In this document: piece by piece, positions 62,559 to 64,000 of the stretch
How the letters are laid out: each line of letters starts with the position of its first letter
Numbering within the stretch: the first letter of the stretch is position 1
Source of the DNA: Flavobacterium resistens
GTDB taxonomy: Bacteria; Bacteroidota; Bacteroidia; Flavobacteriales; Flavobacteriaceae
DNA length: 64,000 bases
NCBI RefSeq assembly: GCF_900182645.1
Contig: NZ_FXTA01000002.1
Coordinates: 1-64,000, forward strand
Direction: 5' to 3'
Translations under genes and position numbers: made by a program
Notes under the pieces: generated by a model
The model's input: the letters and a program-made list of their open reading frames with translations, nothing else
Told to the model about the DNA's origin: nothing
Database searches by the model: none

Positions 62559-64000
62559 ATGACTAATATTCAATTCATTGCCAAGTCTGTTCAGGCGCCG
62601 GCAGTAAGTATTCAAAACACAGTAAAATTATTAGAGGAAGATTGTACAATTCCGTTTATTTCGCGTTACCGAAAAGACAGTACAGGAAACCTTGATGAAA
62701 CTGTAATTGAGCTGATTGCAAAATTGCAAAAAGATTATGATACACTTGTAAAACGTAAAGAAGCCGTTCTAAAATCTATAGAAGAACAAAAAGCGCTTAC
62801 GCCGGAATTGAAGAAAAAAATTGAAGATAGTTTTGATTTGCAAGAAATTGAAGATTTCTATCTTCCGTACAAAAAGAAGAAAAAAACAAAAGCCGATGTT
62901 GCGCGCGAATTTGGTTTAGAGCCTTTAGCAAAATTGATTATCTCAGAAAGTGATGTTGATATTGATTTCCTTTCTACACAATACATTAATGAAAATGTAA
63001 TTAATGAAGAAGCGGCAATTCAGGGCGCAAGAGATATTGTAGCGGAATGGATTAATGAAAATATTTATGTTCGTAAACAGCTTCGTAGATTATATCAGCG
63101 AAAAGCAACTATTGCGACAAAAGTGGTTAAAAAGAAAGCCGAAGAAGAAGGAGCACAAAAATTCAGTCAGTATTTTGATTGGGAAGAATCGTTGACAAAA
63201 GCGCCAGCGCACCGCTTACTGGCAATGCTTCGTGCAGAAAATGAAGGTTTTATCAAAATGAAAATTGATGTTGATATCGATGATGCTTACGATGTTATTG
63301 ATGAAATTATTATTAAAAAACAAAATAATACGACAGCTCATTTGCAATTAGCAATTGAGGACAGTTATAAACGTTTACTGAATCCGGCAATTGGAAACGA
63401 AACTTTGCAAGAAGCAAAAGCAAAAGCTGATGCGAATTCAATTCAGGTTTTTGCCAACAATTTAGGACAGTTATTATTGGCTCCGCCGTTGGGAGAAAAA
63501 CGAATTTTGGCAATCGATCCAGGATTTAGAAGTGGTTGTAAAGTAGTATGTTTGGACGAAAAGGGAGACTTATTATACAACGAAACCATTTATCCGCATG
63601 CGCCTCAAAACGAGGAATCAATAGCAATCAAGAAAATCCGTTCGATGGTAAATGCGTATCAAATTGATGCCATTTCTATTGGAAACGGAACAGCTTCCCG
63701 TGAAACCGAATTCTTCATCAAAAAAATCGCGTTTGACAAACCGGTGCAGGTTTTTATCGTTTCTGAGGCTGGAGCTTCGGTTTATTCGGCTTCAAAAATT
63801 GCGAGAGAAGAATTTCCAAATTATGATGTAACGGTTCGTGGTTCGGTTTCTATCGGAAGACGACTTTCAGATCCTTTGGCAGAATTGGTAAAAATCGACC
63901 CAAAAGCGATTGGAGTAGGTCAGTATCAGCATGATGTTGACCAAACGAAACTAAAAGAAGAATTGGACAGTACGGTTATTCGTTGCGTAAACTCAGTTGG
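62559..64000 (+). CDS. tex: Tex-family RNA-binding transcription accessory protein, N-terminal part (3' end outside window)
   Basis: From the ATG at 62559 the frame stays open to the right edge (480 codons). It matches Tex: an N-terminal helical region (VSIQNTVKLLEEDCTIPFISRYRKDSTGNLDE, FYLPYKKKKKTKADVAREFGLEPLA) then the YqgF/RNase H-like domain (RILAIDPGFRSGCKVVCLDEKGD, ISIGNGTASRETE, SEAGASVYSASKIAREEFPNYDVTVRGSVSIGRRLSDPLAELVKIDPKAIGVGQYQHDV). The C-terminal S1 domain is expected beyond the window. Tex binds nucleic acid and affects transcription. Confidence 0.94.
   Translation, partial: MTNIQFIAKSVQAPAVSIQNTVKLLEEDCTIPFISRYRKDSTGNLDETVIELIAKLQKDYDTLVKRKEAVLKSIEEQKALTPELKKKIEDSFDLQEIEDFYLPYKKKKKTKADVAREFGLEPLAKLIISESDVDIDFLSTQYINENVINEEAAIQGARDIVAEWINENIYVRKQLRRLYQRKATIATKVVKKKAEEEGAQKFSQYFDWEESLTKAPAHRLLAMLRAENEGFIKMKIDVDIDDAYDVIDEIIIKKQNNTTAHLQLAIEDSYKRLLNPAIGNETLQEAKAKADANSIQVFANNLGQLLLAPPLGEKRILAIDPGFRSGCKVVCLDEKGDLLYNETIYPHAPQNEESIAIKKIRSMVNAYQIDAISIGNGTASRETEFFIKKIAFDKPVQVFIVSEAGASVYSASKIAREEFPNYDVTVRGSVSIGRRLSDPLAELVKIDPKAIGVGQYQHDVDQTKLKEELDSTVIRCVNSV

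Overview
The window is AT-rich DNA from a gliding member of the Bacteroidota, most likely a Flavobacterium close to F. johnsoniae. The evidence is the sprC-sprD-sprB gliding adhesin operon, type IX secretion-style signal peptides and C-termini, Bacteroidota promoters (TTG, 17-18 bases, TAnnTTTG), no clear Shine-Dalgarno sequences, and family-typical proteins (PIF1-HTH_40 helicase, DUF4175, HU-CCDC81/SPOR, head GIN/DUF2807, Tex).

Layout. 1-20.45 kb, minus strand: an operon of a small Cys-containing secreted protein, SprC, SprD (PorP/SprF-like barrel, very long Ala/Lys helix, SPOR-like end) and 4525 codons of the giant repeat adhesin SprB, which runs off the left edge. 20.5-22.5 kb: two secreted proteins, one with a beta-helix-like repeat region. 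22.9-26.2 kb, plus strand: DNA polymerase III delta', DoxX, acyl-CoA thioesterase, RecA. 26.7-30.8 kb: PlsC, TrpRS, a membrane-anchored unknown, DprA. 30.8-34.9 kb: an island-like segment with an orphan protein and a three-gene two-component operon; it is bounded by dprA and a decayed copy of the dprA 5' end. 35.1-42 kb: HU/SPOR protein, a gene remnant, a secreted unknown, PIF1-like helicase, OmpH-like lipoprotein, methyltransferase. 42.2-44.7 kb: mnmG flanked by ten parS-like sites, eight of them within 361 bp between mnmG and ybeY. 44.7-51.3 kb: YbeY, DUF4175 protein, GluRS, SPFH protein. 51.3-52.9 kb: a small envelope set (DUF6327-like, holin-like, YtxH) and a secreted unknown. 53.7-64 kb: GlnRS with a C-terminal extension, FolB, tRNA-Cys followed by tandem copies of its 3' end, LysE transporter, DUF2807 protein, RNase R, DUF2007, RpiB, DUF1294 and a truncated Tex.

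How it fits together. The left third is a cell-surface motility module: SprB is the mobile adhesin carried by the gliding machinery, and SprC/SprD support its export or display. Most of the rest is housekeeping (replication and repair, four tRNA-related enzymes, RNA turnover, lipid and folate synthesis). The most unusual features lie outside conventional genes: the parS array, one member of which supplies the last codons of ybeY; the dprA-bounded signalling island; the 91-bp tandem copies of the tRNA-Cys 3' end; and several families of intergenic repeats. I found no CRISPR array, insertion sequence, rRNA or prophage.
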